A program made the position numbers and the translations under genes. This document shows positions 5,600-5,997 of a stretch of DNA of 5,997 nucleotides, piece by piece. The stretch lies in assembly GCA_039816705.1 (NCBI GenBank), contig JBCBXF010000197.1, positions 1 to 5,997 of the forward strand. Direction: 5' to 3'. The stretch comes from CALHAX01 sp039816705 (GTDB taxonomy: Bacteria > Pseudomonadota > Alphaproteobacteria > Rhizobiales > CALHAX01). Below the pieces are notes generated by a model that worked only from the letters and a program-made list of their open reading frames with translations, ran no database searches and was not told the origin of the DNA. The number at the start of each line of letters is the position of its first letter. The first letter of the stretch is position 1.

Positions 5600-5997
5600 A
5601 TGCTGTACTCGCCTGTTATACGCGCTGCCGATGCAGCAAAAGATGCGTTTCCACCGCTCGATCCGTCGACCTTTTCCTCTCAGCTCATCTGGCTGACGAT
5701 TACACTCGGCGGTCTCTACCTGGTGCTGTCGCGCATCGCACTGCCGCGCATCGGCGAAGTGATCGAAGAGCGGAGTGATCGCATCCAGCGTGATCTCGAT
5801 GAAGCCGCACGGCTGAACAACGAGACCGAGCAGGCGATCGCCAGTTACGAGCAAGCACTCGGTGAAGCCAAGGGTAAAGCGCAGGGCATCGCGCAGACGA
5901 CCCGCGATCAACTCTCAGGCGAAGTCGAGGCAGAGCGAGAACGGGTTGAAGCTCAACTGGCCAGCGCCGCCGCTGACGCGGAAGCCCGCATCGCCGC
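5600..5997 (+). CDS. atpG: F0F1 ATP synthase subunit b' (second peripheral stalk subunit), 3' end beyond the window
   Basis: Subunit b' (also called AtpF2 or AtpG in alphaproteobacteria and cyanobacteria) pairs with b to form the peripheral stalk that holds F1 against rotation. The 132 codons visible begin MLYSPVIRAADAAKDAFPPL, followed by one membrane helix (about 25-45, FSSQLIWLTITLGGLYLVLS), the hallmark turn IALPRIGEVIEERSDRIQRDL (46-66), and a charged Ala/Glu/Gln-rich coiled coil (about 55-132) including QAIASYEQALGEAKGKAQ (78-95). The N-terminal segment before the helix and the FPPLDPSTFSSQLIWL pattern favour b' over b, as does the place right after atpE; in this group the b gene normally comes next. 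ATG 5600 has TGAGG (5589-5593) 6 nt upstream; an in-frame GTG at 5546 would add 18 residues with no family resemblance. The frame is open at the window edge, so the gene is cut by the window and not broken. Confidence 0.94.
   Translation, partial: MLYSPVIRAADAAKDAFPPLDPSTFSSQLIWLTITLGGLYLVLSRIALPRIGEVIEERSDRIQRDLDEAARLNNETEQAIASYEQALGEAKGKAQGIAQTTRDQLSGEVEAERERVEAQLASAAADAEARIA

Noticed and set aside
5506..5778. 90-codon + strand frame beginning at GTG 5506
   Set aside because: More than half overlaps the b' gene in another frame and the translation is low-complexity; I keep only the orphan Shine-Dalgarno as a low-weight finding.

Overview
The window is bacterial, GC-rich and densely coding, with every supported gene on the + strand. 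It most likely comes from an alphaproteobacterium. The evidence is an Fo-only ATP synthase cluster ordered atpI-atpB-atpE-b' with no F1 genes following directly, the alphaproteobacterial form of subunits a and c, and a second b-type (b') subunit. Subunit c resembles that of Hyphomicrobiales and related marine groups, but I cannot fix the order from sequence alone.

Positions 16-3734 hold the two subunits of adenosylcobalamin-dependent methylmalonyl-CoA mutase. mutA (small, non-catalytic) and mutB (large, catalytic) overlap by four bases (ATGA) and are almost certainly co-transcribed and translationally coupled. Together they interconvert methylmalonyl-CoA and succinyl-CoA, the last step by which propionyl-CoA carbon enters the TCA cycle. 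MutA here ends before the cobalamin-like C-terminal domain found in the classical actinobacterial small subunit, and it has lost the catalytic residues that MutB keeps.

Positions 3735-3910 are non-coding. I see no clear intrinsic terminator after mutB, but there is a good sigma-70-type promoter (TTGACA, 17-bp spacer, TAGAAC), followed by a stem-loop predicted to lie almost at the 5' end of the transcript.

Positions 3911-5997 hold the membrane sector of F-type ATP synthase: AtpI (assembly factor), AtpB (subunit a, proton channel), AtpE (subunit c, rotor ring) and the first 132 codons of b' (stator stalk), cut by the window end. The gaps on both sides of atpE (98 and 167 nt) are long compared with the 11-nt atpI-atpB gap and contain several stem-loops. 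atpE also has the best ribosome binding site seen. This fits differential expression within the operon, since c is needed in about ten or more copies per complex.

I found no mobile element, CRISPR array, RNA gene or plainly new system. The window is ordinary core metabolism and energy conversion; its points of interest are the shortened MutA and the structured leaders of the atp operon.
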